Shown: one piece after another, positions 41,742 to 50,341 of the stretch | Numbering within the stretch: position 1 is the stretch's first letter | Layout of the letters: every line of letters starts with the position of its first letter | NCBI RefSeq assembly: GCF_008312835.1 | Contig: NZ_VSKS01000006.1 | Location: forward strand, 124,001-188,000 | DNA: 64,000 nt | Source: Streptomyces marokkonensis | GTDB taxonomy: Bacteria; Actinomycetota; Actinomycetes; Streptomycetales; Streptomycetaceae | Direction: 5' to 3' | The notes under the pieces: generated by a model | Seen by the model: only the letters and a program-made list of their open reading frames with translations | What the model was told of the DNA's origin: nothing | The model's database searches: none | Made by a program: the position numbers and the translations under genes

Positions 41742-42437
41742 ATGAGCGCCGCCCCGCAACCGCCAACCGTCACCGTCTGGTCGGACCTGGGGTGCCCCTG
41801 GGCGAGCCTCGCCCTGCACACGCTGCGCGCCGCGGCCCGCGAACGCGCCCAGGACATCCTGATCGACCACCGGGCGTTCCCCCTGGAGCTGTTCAACGAC
41901 CAGCCCACGCCCAAGTTCATCGTGGACCCCGAGATCGTCGTGATCTCGGGACACCGACCCGACCTGGGCTGGCGCCTGTGGTCGGGACGGGAGTCGGACT
42001 ACCCCTCGACGATGCTGCCCGCGATGGAGGCGGTCCAGGCCACGAAGGACCCGTCCGTCGGCGGCCTGCGCGGCAGCGACGAACTCGACGCCGGTCTGCG
42101 CCACGCCTTCTATGCCGAGAGCCGCTGCATCAGCATCCCCTCGGAGATCCTCGCCGTCGCCGCCGCCTGCGCGCACGTGGACGAACACGCGCTGGCCCGT
42201 GCCATGGAGCGCGGCGCAGGGCGCGCCGAGGTCTACGCCCAGTGGCGCGTCGCGCAGGGCCCCGGGATCCAGGGCAGTCCTCACCTGTTCGCCCCGGGCG
42301 GGTACGCGTCCCACAACCCCGGCGCGTCCGTCCGGTGGGCCGCGCCCCCCGACCGGGGCGGCATGCCCCGCCTGGACCGCTACGACCCGTCGTGGGCCGC
42401 GGAACTGCTCGACCACCTGGCGGAGCCGGAGCCGTGA
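41742..42437 (+). CDS. DsbA-family oxidoreductase-like protein
   Basis: 231-residue thioredoxin-fold protein of the DsbA/FrnE/2-hydroxychromene-2-carboxylate isomerase group. The active-site region is SDLGCPWASLA, with one cysteine followed by Pro-Trp rather than CxxC, so it may act as an isomerase or glutathione/mycothiol-type enzyme. No signal peptide. GAGGAGG precedes ATG 41742. Coupled by GTGA overlap to a small downstream gene. Confidence 0.8.
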   Translation: MSAAPQPPTVTVWSDLGCPWASLALHTLRAAARERAQDILIDHRAFPLELFNDQPTPKFIVDPEIVVISGHRPDLGWRLWSGRESDYPSTMLPAMEAVQATKDPSVGGLRGSDELDAGLRHAFYAESRCISIPSEILAVAAACAHVDEHALARAMERGAGRAEVYAQWRVAQGPGIQGSPHLFAPGGYASHNPGASVRWAAPPDRGGMPRLDRYDPSWAAELLDHLAEPEP

Positions 42438-42730
42438 CGCGCGCCGGGGAGCGCGCGGAGCCCGCCCGCGAGGCCGACGTCCGCCTGACCCTGTCGGCCG
42501 CCGCCCACGACCGCTTCGCCGGGATCGCGGCGGCCGAGGGCCTGACCGTACCCGCCTACCTGGAGCGGCTCGCCCGTACCCTGCCCGCGCCGGGGGCGCG
42601 GAACGGGGAATCCGGCGGAGGGAGCGACGGCCCGCCCCCCGAGGGACGGTGTGCGCCCGAGCGGCACCCCGACCAGCGACTGGTCCTGCTGGGTATTACG
42701 GACCCCCGCGGCGGCGAGCCGCTCCGCTGA
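42434..42730 (+). CDS. Small protein, possible ribbon-helix-helix type
   Basis: 98 residues starting at GTG that overlaps the previous stop (GTGA). Residues 15-50 (DVRLTLSAAAHDRFAGIAAA onward) resemble a short strand-helix-helix as in Arc/CopG proteins; the rest is proline-, glycine- and charge-rich and looks disordered. No enzyme motif. Function unknown; translation coupling suggests a partner of the DsbA-like protein. Confidence 0.55.
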   Translation: MTRAGERAEPAREADVRLTLSAAAHDRFAGIAAAEGLTVPAYLERLARTLPAPGARNGESGGGSDGPPPEGRCAPERHPDQRLVLLGITDPRGGEPLR

Positions 42731-42848
42731 CCCGCGGAGGCAGGTCTCCGTGGTGGTCCGCCCTCCCGCTGAGCGATCCGGGAACCGCCGGGTAGTGGAA
42801 TACTCAACGACCTGGGTCCGTTGCCGGGGGTGACGAAGGAGGTCACGA

Positions 42849-43196
42849 GTGGACATCACGTACTACGACCACGGAACCCCGGCCGAGCGCTGGGAGCGCG
42901 CCGGGATGTTCTTCGACGCCAAGGACTACACCGCCGCCGCGCGCGTCCTGGGCGCGCTGGTCGAGGAGGTGCCGGAGCAGACAGGACCGCGGCTGCTGCT
43001 GGCGCGCGCCTACTACCACTCTGCCCAACTGCGTCGCGCGGAGGCGGAGTTGAAGGTCATCGTGGAGCGCGACCCGGTGGAGCGCTACGCCCGGCTGATG
43101 CTCGGGCGCACCCTCCAGCGGCAGGGGCGCGACGACGAGGCCCGGCCGCATCTGCGCATCGCCTCCGCGCTGGGCGGCGAGTTCGACGACGAATAG
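42849..43196 (+). CDS. Tetratricopeptide-repeat protein
   Basis: 115 residues forming about three TPR helices pairs: AGMFFDAKDYTAAARVLGAL, LLLARAYYHSAQLRRAEAEL and LMLGRTLQRQGRDDEARPHL. Likely a protein-interaction scaffold in the cytoplasm. GTG start with a near-perfect GAAGGAGGT ribosome site. Single gene followed by a strong terminator. Partner unknown. Confidence 0.87.
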   Translation: MDITYYDHGTPAERWERAGMFFDAKDYTAAARVLGALVEEVPEQTGPRLLLARAYYHSAQLRRAEAELKVIVERDPVERYARLMLGRTLQRQGRDDEARPHLRIASALGGEFDDE

Positions 43197-43212
43197 GCCG
43201 TCCGCGGCGTAC

Positions 43213-43251
43213 GCCGGTGCCCGGTTCCCCCTCGGGGAGCCGGGCACCGGC
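43213..43251. terminator. Bidirectional terminator
   Basis: GCCGGTGCCCGG (43213-43224) pairs with CCGGGCACCGGC (43240-43251); an inner CCCC/GGGG pair extends the stem. It lies between the convergent TPR and PepSY genes. Confidence 0.85.
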
Positions 43252-43268
43252 ACGACCGGCCCGCGCCG

Positions 43269-44669
43269 TCACGCCGTCGAGCCGCCGCCGTACGTCCGCC
43301 GTCCCCGCCGGTGGGCGATCTCCCCGAGGACGATGTCGAGGGCGAGGAACGCCGCCAGGGGAATGCCGAGCAGCGGCACGAAGTAGCCCAGTACGGCGAT
43401 CAGCGCCAGCAGCGGGACGAGCACGTACGGCGGCACCTGCTGCCACGCCCCCCGGGGGACCGGCCGGCCGAAGGCGGAGCCGCGGCCCCGCTGCCACCAC
43501 ATGCGGTAGCCCCACAGGATCAGCAGGATCAGGGCGAGGGCGAGGACCATCAGCGCGATCTGGTTGACCGGACCGAACAGGATCCCGGTGTGCAGGTCGA
43601 TGCCCCAGCGGGTGAGTTTCGCCAGGACCGGGTAGTCGTCGAACCGCAGGACGTCGGTGACCTGTCCGGTGCCGGGGTCGACGGCGACCGCGTCCTGCTT
43701 CTCGGGCCAGCTGCGCTGGATCTGCTTCACCACGTACGCCGACTCCGCGTCGGCCGGCGGCACGATCTCCACCGGGTCGCCCAGCCCTTCGGCCCGTGCC
43801 GCCGCGAGGACCTCGTCCAGGCCGACCCCGTGCGCCGCGTCGCCCGCCGTACCGCCGGCCGTGTCGTGGCCCGCGTGCTCGCCGGCCGCCGCGGCCGACA
43901 CCGAGGGGGTCTCCTGGCCGAGCGCGGTGCGCAGTTCGCCGATGTTCGCCCCGGCGTGGGCGGACCAGGTCAGGCCGGTCGCCGAGAGGAAGACGAAGCC
44001 GGCCGCGGCCCAGACGCCCACACCGCCGTGCAGGCCCAGGGTGCGGCGGCGTCCGCCGGTACCGCGCACCTTGCGCAGTGCCCGGCGCCGGGAGAACCAG
44101 AGGACCAGTCCGCCGCCGGCGATCACCCACAGCCAGCTTGCCGCGAACTCGCTGTAGAGGCGGCCGGTTTCACCGAGGCGCAGGTCGCGGTGGAACTCGT
44201 CGATCCAGGTGCGCAGGGGCAGCGCGCCGGTGGAGCCGTACTGTTCCAGCTCGCCGCGCACCTTCCCGGTGTAGGGATCGACGAAGACGGCCAGGGTGTG
44301 GCCGGGGTCCACGCCCGGTATGCCGGAGAGCATGACCCTCGTGGTGGCGCCCGGCCCGGGTGAGGGGCGCACGGCGGCGACCGTGCCGTCGGGCCGGGCC
44401 TCGCGGGCGGCGGCGACCTGTGCGGAGACGGGGAGTTCGCGGTCGCCGACGGGGACGGTCAGCTCGTGGTCGTAGACGATCTTCTCGGCCTGGAAGGAGG
44501 CGGCGTACAGCAGGCCGGTGAGGGCGGCGACGAGGAGGAACGGCGCCACCAGCACACCCGCGTAGAAGTGCAGGCGCAGGACGAGGGGGCGCAGGCCGGC
44601 CCGTGCGCTCTTCGTGGGGGCGGGGGGCTGGGGAGCCTCGTCCGTGGTGGTCGGGGGAGCGGTGGTCAT
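43269..44669 (-). CDS. PepSY-associated transmembrane protein
   Basis: 466-residue membrane protein with four main hydrophobic segments (LHFYAGVLVAPFLLVAALTG; ASWLWVIAGGGLVLWF; GVWAAAGFVFLSATG; IALMVLALALILLILWGY) and two more at the C-terminus. Extracytoplasmic PepSY regions (DPYTGKVRGELEQYG; DPGTGQVTDVLRFDDYPVL) lie between them. Relatives (PiuB type) are often iron-regulated and may reduce or import siderophore iron. A histidine-rich GEHAGHDTAGG loop could bind metal. ATG 44669 is used, though a start at 44702 is possible. Confidence 0.85.
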   Translation of the reverse strand: MTTAPPTTTDEAPQPPAPTKSARAGLRPLVLRLHFYAGVLVAPFLLVAALTGLLYAASFQAEKIVYDHELTVPVGDRELPVSAQVAAAREARPDGTVAAVRPSPGPGATTRVMLSGIPGVDPGHTLAVFVDPYTGKVRGELEQYGSTGALPLRTWIDEFHRDLRLGETGRLYSEFAASWLWVIAGGGLVLWFSRRRALRKVRGTGGRRRTLGLHGGVGVWAAAGFVFLSATGLTWSAHAGANIGELRTALGQETPSVSAAAAGEHAGHDTAGGTAGDAAHGVGLDEVLAAARAEGLGDPVEIVPPADAESAYVVKQIQRSWPEKQDAVAVDPGTGQVTDVLRFDDYPVLAKLTRWGIDLHTGILFGPVNQIALMVLALALILLILWGYRMWWQRGRGSAFGRPVPRGAWQQVPPYVLVPLLALIAVLGYFVPLLGIPLAAFLALDIVLGEIAHRRGRRTYGGGSTA

Positions 44670-44755
44670 CGGTGGGGTTCTCCCGGGGACGTCGGCGGGC
44701 ATGGCGGTCCAGTAGTCGGGGTGACGGGGTGCCGAGTTCCCGGTCGGAAGCTGTG

Positions 44756-44770
44756 ACCTGTGCCACAGGT
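44756..44770. promoter_or_regulatory. Perfect palindrome between pepSY and def
   Basis: ACCTGTGCCACAGGT is a 7-1-7 perfect dyad in the 124-bp divergent gap, 23 bp before the deformylase start. It could be an operator for either gene; the sequence does not resemble the iron-repressor consensus I know. Confidence 0.45.
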
Positions 44771-44793
44771 GCGGGGCGTGCGATCCTGACGGC

Positions 44794-45438
44794 ATGGAAA
44801 CTCCGGTCGACCGCGTGCCCTTGGCCGAGCGGGTCGAGCAACTGCTTTCCGTCCAGGGGCCGTTGCCCATCGTCGCGGCCGGTGACCCGGTACTGCGGGC
44901 GGGTACCGAGCCGTACGACGGTCAGTTGGGGCCCGCTCTGCTGGCCCGGTTCGTCGACGCCCTGAGGATCACCATGCGCGCGGCGCCGGGTGTCGGGCTG
45001 GCCGCGCCGCAGGTGGGGGTGGGGCTGCGGATCGCGGTGATCGAGGATCCCGCGCCCGTTCCGGAGGAGGTGCGGCTCGCGCGCGGGCGGGTGCCGCAGC
45101 CCTTCCGGGTGCTGGTCAATCCGGTGTACGAGCCGGTCGGCACGGGGCGGGCCGCGTTCTTCGAGGGGTGTCTGAGCGTGCCCGGGTACCAGGCGGTGGT
45201 GGCGCGGGCCGCCGAGGTGCGGCTGACCGGGCAGGACGAGCACGGGCGGGCGCTGGACGAGGTGTTCACCGGCTGGCCGGCCCGGATCGTCCAGCACGAG
45301 ACGGACCACCTCGACGGCACGCTGTACCTCGACCGCGCCGAGCCGCGCTCCCTCTCCTCCCACCGCGCCGCGCTGGAGCACTGGTCACAGCCGACCCCGG
45401 AGCGGGCGGCACGGGCGCTGGGTTTCGATCTGCCCTAG
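44794..45438 (+). CDS. def: Peptide deformylase
   Basis: 214-residue metalloenzyme removing the formyl group from nascent proteins. All three motifs are present: GVGLAAPQVG, EGCLSVPG (metal cysteine) and QHETDHLDGTLY (metal histidines and catalytic glutamate). Length is typical of the actinobacterial type. Probably one of several copies, since streptomycetes usually carry more than one. Confidence 0.95.
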   Translation: METPVDRVPLAERVEQLLSVQGPLPIVAAGDPVLRAGTEPYDGQLGPALLARFVDALRITMRAAPGVGLAAPQVGVGLRIAVIEDPAPVPEEVRLARGRVPQPFRVLVNPVYEPVGTGRAAFFEGCLSVPGYQAVVARAAEVRLTGQDEHGRALDEVFTGWPARIVQHETDHLDGTLYLDRAEPRSLSSHRAALEHWSQPTPERAARALGFDLP

Positions 45439-45509
45439 ATCCGGTCACCGCGCCGGGGCGTCGTGTCGTCGGCGTGTGTCCCGGCGCGGTCGTCGTGGGG
45501 CCGGCCGGT

Positions 45510-46955
45510 TCACGCGTCCCGGTACGCCTCCAGCAGGCGCAGCCACACCTCGCTGATCGTCGGGTACGACGGGACCGCGTGCCACAGCCGGCCGACGGGG
45601 ACCTGGGCGGTCACCGCGATGGTCGCCGAGTGGATGAGCTCGCCGACGCCGGGACCGACGAGGGTGAGGCCGCGCAGGATCTCGTCCTCGAGGTCGACGA
45701 CCATGCGGGCGCGGCCCTTGTGGCCGTCGCCGTACAGGCCGGCGCCGGAGACCGAGGACAGGTCGACGTCGACGGCGCGGACGCGGTGGCCCGCCCGTTC
45801 CGCCTCGGCCAGCGAGAGGCCGACGGCGGCCGCCTCCGGGTCGGTGAAGACGACCTGGGGGACGGCTGCGTGGTCGGCGGTGGCGGCGTGCGCGCCCCAG
45901 TCCTCCGCGCGCACGGACTCGCCGGCGGCCCGGGTGACGATGGCGGCGCCCGCGATCCGGGCCTGGTACTTGCCCTGGTGGGTGAGGAGCGCCCGGTGGT
46001 TGACGTCACCGACGCCGTACAGCCAGTCGTGGCCCGTGACCCGGAGGGTGTCGTCCACGGAGAGCCACGAGCCGGGCTCCAGGCCGATCGTCTCCAGGCC
46101 GATGTCGTCGGTGCGCGGGGCGCGGCCGGTGGCGAAGAGGATCTCGTCGGCCTCGATCCGGTCACCTCTGTCGGTGACGACCTGCACGACGCCGTTCTCC
46201 CGGGTCACCGACTTCACCGAAGTGCCGGTGCGGAGGTCCGCGCCGGCCTCGGTGAGGGCCTCGGCGACCAGCTCACCGGCGAACGGCTCCATGCGGTTCA
46301 GCAGGCTCTCGCCGCGTACCAGGACGGTGACCCGCGAGCCGAGCGCCTGCCAGGCGCAGGCCATCTCGCTGGCGACGACGCCGCCGCCGACCACGACCAG
46401 CCGGCCGGGCACGGACTGCGCGCTGGTGGCCTCCCGGCTGGTCCACGGCCCGGCCTCGGCGAGTCCCGGCAGGTCGGGGAGCTGGGCGCGGCTGCCGGTG
46501 CAGACGGCGACGGCGTGCCGGGCGGTGAGGACACGCCGGCCGCCGTCGGCGCCGGTGACGGTGACGGTGCGCGGGCCGGTGATCCGTCCGTGCCCGCGGT
46601 ACAGGTCGGCTCCGGTGCCCTCCAGCCACTGGACCTGGCCGTCGTCCTTCCAGTCGGAGGTGAACCGGTTCCGGCGGGCGAGCACGGCGCCGGCGTCCAG
46701 GGGCCCCTGGACCGCCCCGCTCAGTCCGGGCAGGCGGCGGGCGTCGGCCTGGGCGAGGACCGGACGCAGCAGGGCCTTGCTGGGCATGCACGCCCAGTAG
46801 GAGCACTCGCCGCCGACCAGCTCGCTCTCCACCACCGCGGTGGTGAGCCCGGCGGCGCGGGTGCGGTCGGCGACGTTCTCGCCCACGGGCCCGGCTCCGA
46901 GCACCACGACGTCGTAGGCGGTTGATTCCAGTTGCGTCGATTGCGTTTCCGTCAT
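45510..46955 (-). CDS. Flavoprotein disulfide reductase-like (dihydrolipoamide dehydrogenase family)
   Basis: 481 residues. FAD site VVVLGAGPVGENVADR at the N-terminus; redox disulfide in GGECSYWACMPSK (Cys-x4-Cys), unusual wording compared with GGTCLNVGC. NAD(P) site VVVGGGVVASEMACAWQALG near residue 187 and FATGRAPRTDDIG are also present. The C-terminal catalytic histidine region reads LWHAVPSYPTISEVWLRLLE, so it may not act on lipoamide. Located back-to-back with thioredoxin, so a redox-homeostasis role is plausible. Confidence 0.85.
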   Translation of the reverse strand: MTETQSTQLESTAYDVVVLGAGPVGENVADRTRAAGLTTAVVESELVGGECSYWACMPSKALLRPVLAQADARRLPGLSGAVQGPLDAGAVLARRNRFTSDWKDDGQVQWLEGTGADLYRGHGRITGPRTVTVTGADGGRRVLTARHAVAVCTGSRAQLPDLPGLAEAGPWTSREATSAQSVPGRLVVVGGGVVASEMACAWQALGSRVTVLVRGESLLNRMEPFAGELVAEALTEAGADLRTGTSVKSVTRENGVVQVVTDRGDRIEADEILFATGRAPRTDDIGLETIGLEPGSWLSVDDTLRVTGHDWLYGVGDVNHRALLTHQGKYQARIAGAAIVTRAAGESVRAEDWGAHAATADHAAVPQVVFTDPEAAAVGLSLAEAERAGHRVRAVDVDLSSVSGAGLYGDGHKGRARMVVDLEDEILRGLTLVGPGVGELIHSATIAVTAQVPVGRLWHAVPSYPTISEVWLRLLEAYRDA

Positions 46956-47005
46956 GGCGCCAGTCTGGTGGGTGGTGTGCCGGGTGGCCACATGGGTAGG
47001 GGCGC

Positions 47006-47031
47006 GGAATACGTGACCGGTGGGCCGTGTT
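47006..47031 (+). promoter_or_regulatory. Sigma-R-type promoter of thioredoxin gene
   Basis: GGAAT (47006-47010) is followed after exactly 18 bp by GTT (47029-47031), the consensus for the thiol-stress sigma factor SigR in Streptomyces. Transcription would start about 35-40 bp before the thioredoxin ATG. Thioredoxin genes are known members of that regulon. Confidence 0.8.
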
Positions 47032-47074
47032 GTGCGGACGGCTCGGCCCGACATCAGGAAGAGGGAATCACGCC

Positions 47075-47470
47075 ATGAGCAGCACCGTGGAGCTCACCAA
47101 GGAGAACTTCGACCAGATGGTCACGGACAACGAGTTCGTGCTGATCGACTTCTGGGCGGCCTGGTGCGGCCCCTGCCGTCAGTTCGCACCGGTGTACGAG
47201 AAGGCGGCGGAGGAGAACCCGGACCTGGTGTTCGGCAAGGTGGACACCGAGGCACAGCCGGAGCTGGCCGCGGCCTTCGGTATCCAGTCGATCCCCACCC
47301 TGATGATCGTGCGCGACCAGGTCGCCGTGTTCGCCCAGCCGGGTGCGCTGCCCGAGGCCGCGCTGACGGACGTCATCGGACAGGCCCGCAAGCTGGACAT
47401 GGACGACGTCCGCAAGCAGATCGCCGAGCAGCAGGCGCAGCAGGGCGGGACGCCGGACGCGGGCGAGTGA
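47075..47470 (+). CDS. trxA: Thioredoxin
   Basis: 131 residues with active site WAAWCGPCRQF and cis-proline loop SIPTLMIVRDQ. The C-terminal tail after the fold (about 20 residues, rich in Gln/Ala) is longer than in minimal thioredoxins. ATG 47075 follows GAAGAGGGA; an upstream in-frame start lacks a ribosome site. The sigma-R promoter upstream indicates induction by disulfide stress. Confidence 0.93.
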   Translation: MSSTVELTKENFDQMVTDNEFVLIDFWAAWCGPCRQFAPVYEKAAEENPDLVFGKVDTEAQPELAAAFGIQSIPTLMIVRDQVAVFAQPGALPEAALTDVIGQARKLDMDDVRKQIAEQQAQQGGTPDAGE

Positions 47471-47489
47471 CCGGGTAGCGGACGGCGTC

Positions 47490-47735
47490 CGCGCGGCTGG
47501 AGCGGTACCGGTCGACGTCTCCGCGCACCGCCGTCCACCGCAGGTCGGCGCCCCGCCGAAGCGGGAACCGTGCCGGACGCGGCGACCCCGCCGAGGGGGA
47601 CGACCGCCTCGTGTTCACCGTCCGGTCGTTGATGTGGATGATGCCCCGTATGGGTGTGGTCCGCGAGGTCCGGACCGCGCGCCGGGGCCCCGGTGACGAT
47701 GCCGAGGGCGAGCCCGCAGTACGACGAGCGCGGAG
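47490..47735 (-). pseudogene. Aldehyde dehydrogenase C-terminal remnant
   Basis: The 349-bp gap between thioredoxin and the LacI gene holds minus-strand traces of a benzaldehyde/vanillin-type aldehyde dehydrogenase end. In order: YCGLALGIVT, then in a second frame IRGIIHINDRTVN, back in the first EAVVPLGGVAASGT, and finally WTAVRGDVDRY. The catalytic cysteine region is absent, and at least two frameshifts break it. It is the tail of a once complete gene. Confidence 0.72.
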
Positions 47736-47819
47736 TTCCCGCCCCGGTTCCAGGTGCGCCCGCGCCAGGTGGCGCCCCGCGGTTTCCCCTACCGCGCGGC
47801 CGGCGCCGGTCCCGCGGTG

Positions 47820-48869
47820 TCAGCTGGACTCGCGTCGCACCACCGACGCCCCCAGCACCTTGTGGGCCTCGGGCGCGGCGGCCGGGTCGCGGACCGCGCG
47901 GTCCACCAGTCCGGCCAGTTCACGGCCGGAGGGCAGTTCGAGGTGGACGGTGCTCAGCCGGGGCCGCAGCAGGCGGCCCAGCATCAGGTTGTCCGCGCCG
48001 ACGACGGCGACCTCCTCGGGGATGCGGACGCCCTCGTCCTTCAGCGCGCGCATCAGCAGCATCGCGTACTCGTCGTTGTACGTGAAGACGGCGTCGAGGC
48101 CGAGACCGCGCCAGCGGGCGGCGAGCCGGGCGGCGGCGCCCTCGTCGTGGGCGAGCGGCAGCTCGGTGACCGTGGCGTCGGTGCCGCGCAGGGCGGCGCG
48201 GACGCCGGCCAGGCGGGGCGCGGAGAACGCCTCCAGGCCGGGCTCCCGCGGGACGACCACACCGATCCTGCGGCGGCCGCGGTCGAAGAGGTGGGCACCG
48301 GCGCTGTGGCCGACGACGTCGTGGTCCATCAGCAGGGCGTGCGCGCCCTCGACGGACTCGGGGCCGAGGGTGACGACGGCCCGCGCCCCGGAGCGCTTGA
48401 GCACCTCGACACCGCGCGGGCCGAGTCCGGAGCCGGGGACCAGGACCGCCACGGGACGCAGTTCCGCCCAGGCGCGGGCGGCCTCGTCGTCGTGCAGGCC
48501 GACGGTGCCGTACTGCACGACCGTGTAGTCGAGCCGGCCGAGGGCGCCCTGGAGGTCGCTGATGAACTGGCTGTAGAGCGGGCCGACGGGGAAGGCGGGT
48601 GCGGGCATCAGGACCATGCGGCTGTGCCCGGCGCGCAGGCTGCGGGCGGCCGCGTGCGGCACGTAGCCGAGTTCCCTCGCGGCCTCATGGACCCGGCGCC
48701 GGGTGGGCTCGCTGATCCGGACGGCGCCGGCGTTGTTCAGGACGTAGGAGACGGTCGCGCGCGAGACGCCGGCCAGGCGGGCCACATCGGCGCTCGTGGG
48801 TACGGAGCGCGTCGGTGCGGGGGACGCGGGCGCGGACGGGTTGGGTATCTGCACCATGACGTACGGCAT
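47820..48869 (-). CDS. LacI-family transcriptional regulator
   Basis: 349 residues. The N-terminal helix-turn-helix TSADVARLAGVSRATVSYVL, hinge region LGYVPHAAARSLRAG and periplasmic-binding-like effector domain follow. LacI proteins usually repress sugar genes. No sugar operon adjoins it; the nearest downstream sequence is the aldehyde dehydrogenase remnant, so the original target may be lost. Two starts (48869 or 48857) are possible; AAGG lies too close to the first and too far from the second. Confidence 0.88.
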   Translation of the reverse strand: MPYVMVQIPNPSAPASPAPTRSVPTSADVARLAGVSRATVSYVLNNAGAVRISEPTRRRVHEAARELGYVPHAAARSLRAGHSRMVLMPAPAFPVGPLYSQFISDLQGALGRLDYTVVQYGTVGLHDDEAARAWAELRPVAVLVPGSGLGPRGVEVLKRSGARAVVTLGPESVEGAHALLMDHDVVGHSAGAHLFDRGRRRIGVVVPREPGLEAFSAPRLAGVRAALRGTDATVTELPLAHDEGAAARLAARWRGLGLDAVFTYNDEYAMLLMRALKDEGVRIPEEVAVVGADNLMLGRLLRPRLSTVHLELPSGRELAGLVDRAVRDPAAAPEAHKVLGASVVRRESS

Positions 48870-48918
48870 CCTTGCAGAAGCCGTAACGAGGCTGTCAGCC
48901 GGGTGAGTTGAGAGGCCG

Positions 48919-49581
48919 TCAGCAGGAGTTCGCGGAGCCCGTCACCCGGTCGACGAGGTCCACCCACGCGGCCTCCAGCCGCTCCGGGGGCATGCCGCAC
49001 TGCCTGATCAGGTGGTGGATCAGAGCGGGATCCAGCTGGCCCATCAGCGTGTGGGCGAGGAGGTCGCAGTCCGCGTCGGGGACCGCCTCGCGCAGCAGCA
49101 GGGCGACGTGGTGACGCCGCACGCGGCGGGGAGCGTTGGTGAAGCGGCGCCCGGCGTCCGGCTCGGCGGCCAGCTGCAGCTCCAGTTCGTCGGCGGTCCG
49201 GCGGAGCGCGGCGACGCCGAAGGCCCGCAGCCGCTCGACGGGGGGCGCGCCCGGGCCGAGCGGTGGGGGTCCGGTGAGGAAGGCCGCCTGGAACTTCTTC
49301 TCGGAGTGGTCCAGGAGCGCCGTGAGCAGCCCCGTGCGGTCGCCGAAGCGGCGGAAGACCGTCCCCTTGCCCACGCGGGCCGCCGCCGCCACCTCCTCCA
49401 TGGTGATGCCGTCGGCCCCGCGCTCGGCGACGAGCCGGGCGGCCGCCTCCAGCAGCCTGGCGCGGTTGCGGGCGGCGTCGGCGCGCAGGCAGGGCTCGTC
49501 GACGTCGGTGCCGAGCTGGAGCAGTTCCAGCGGCTCGACGGGCTCCTGTGGCATCGGGGCGGACGGCGGCGCGGCGGACAT
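48919..49581 (-). CDS. TetR-family regulator
   Basis: 220 residues with N-terminal helix-turn-helix AARLVAERGADGITMEEVAA followed by VGKGTVFRRFGDRTGLL, and a helical ligand-binding C-terminus. Divergent from an NAD(P)H:FMN reductase gene with two matching dyads between them, so it probably represses both genes and responds to a quinone, azo compound or drug. Confidence 0.9.
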   Translation of the reverse strand: MSAAPPSAPMPQEPVEPLELLQLGTDVDEPCLRADAARNRARLLEAAARLVAERGADGITMEEVAAAARVGKGTVFRRFGDRTGLLTALLDHSEKKFQAAFLTGPPPLGPGAPPVERLRAFGVAALRRTADELELQLAAEPDAGRRFTNAPRRVRRHHVALLLREAVPDADCDLLAHTLMGQLDPALIHHLIRQCGMPPERLEAAWVDLVDRVTGSANSC

Positions 49582-49611
49582 GAAGCCAGCCTAAAGCATG
49601 GGGAAGAAACT

Positions 49612-49660
49612 GGACCGCGGTCCGGTTGGGGTGCTACAACAGAGAAGCGGACCCCGGTCC
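49612..49660. promoter_or_regulatory. Paired TetR operators
   Basis: GGACCGCGGTCC (49612-49623) and GGACCCCGGTCC (49649-49660), both extended by CGG on one side, centres 37 bp apart. They lie in the divergent region of the TetR and FMN reductase genes, one over each likely promoter. Probable binding sites of the adjacent TetR. Confidence 0.72.
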
Positions 49661-49701
49661 GGATCGTTAAGGCCATGTTTCAGCCCCCTTGGAGTCTCCT
49701 C

Positions 49702-50265
49702 ATGTCTGTTCGCATCCTCGCCCTCGTCGGCAGCCTCCGCGCCGGTTCGCACAACCGCCAGCTCGCCGAGGCCGCGGTCAAGCTCGCCCCCTCGGGCGCC
49801 GAGGTGGCGCTCCACGAAGGCCTCGCGGAGATCCCGTTCTACAACGAGGACATCGACGTCGAGGGTGATGTCCCGGCCGCCGCCGCCAGGCTGCGCGAGG
49901 CCGCCGCCGGCGCCGACGCGCTGCTGCTCTTCACCCCCGAGTACAACGGCACGATCCCGGCCGTCCTGAAGAACGCCATCGACTGGCTGTCGCGCCCGTA
50001 CGGCGCCGGCGCGATCACCGGCAAGCCGGTCGCCGTCATCGGCACCGCCTTCGGCCAGTACGGCGGGGTCTGGGCGCAGGACGAGGCGCGCAAGGCCGTG
50101 GGCATCGCCGGCGGCAAGGTGCTCGAGGACATCAAGCTGTCCATCCCCGGCTCCGTGGTCCGCTTCGCCGAGACCCACCCGGCCGACGACAGCGAGGTCG
50201 TCGAGCAGCTGACCGAGGTCATCACCCGCCTCCACGGCCTCGCCGGGGAGCCGGCGGCCGCCTGA
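49702..50265 (+). CDS. NAD(P)H-dependent FMN reductase
   Basis: 187-residue flavodoxin-fold enzyme. VGSLRAGSHNRQLAEAA binds FMN phosphate and FTPEYNGTIPAVLKNAIDWL is the family signature (PEYNGS type). GTAFGQYGG follows. It reduces FMN or quinones/azo compounds. ATG 49702 has GGAG upstream; the frame is open further back without similarity. Regulated by the divergent TetR. Confidence 0.92.
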   Translation: MSVRILALVGSLRAGSHNRQLAEAAVKLAPSGAEVALHEGLAEIPFYNEDIDVEGDVPAAAARLREAAAGADALLLFTPEYNGTIPAVLKNAIDWLSRPYGAGAITGKPVAVIGTAFGQYGGVWAQDEARKAVGIAGGKVLEDIKLSIPGSVVRFAETHPADDSEVVEQLTEVITRLHGLAGEPAAA

Positions 50266-50341
50266 TCCACCGCGAGGGGGCCGGAGCACCCGCTCCGGCC
50301 CCTTCACCGTGCACGGCCGCGCCCGGCCCGTGACGCCGCGC

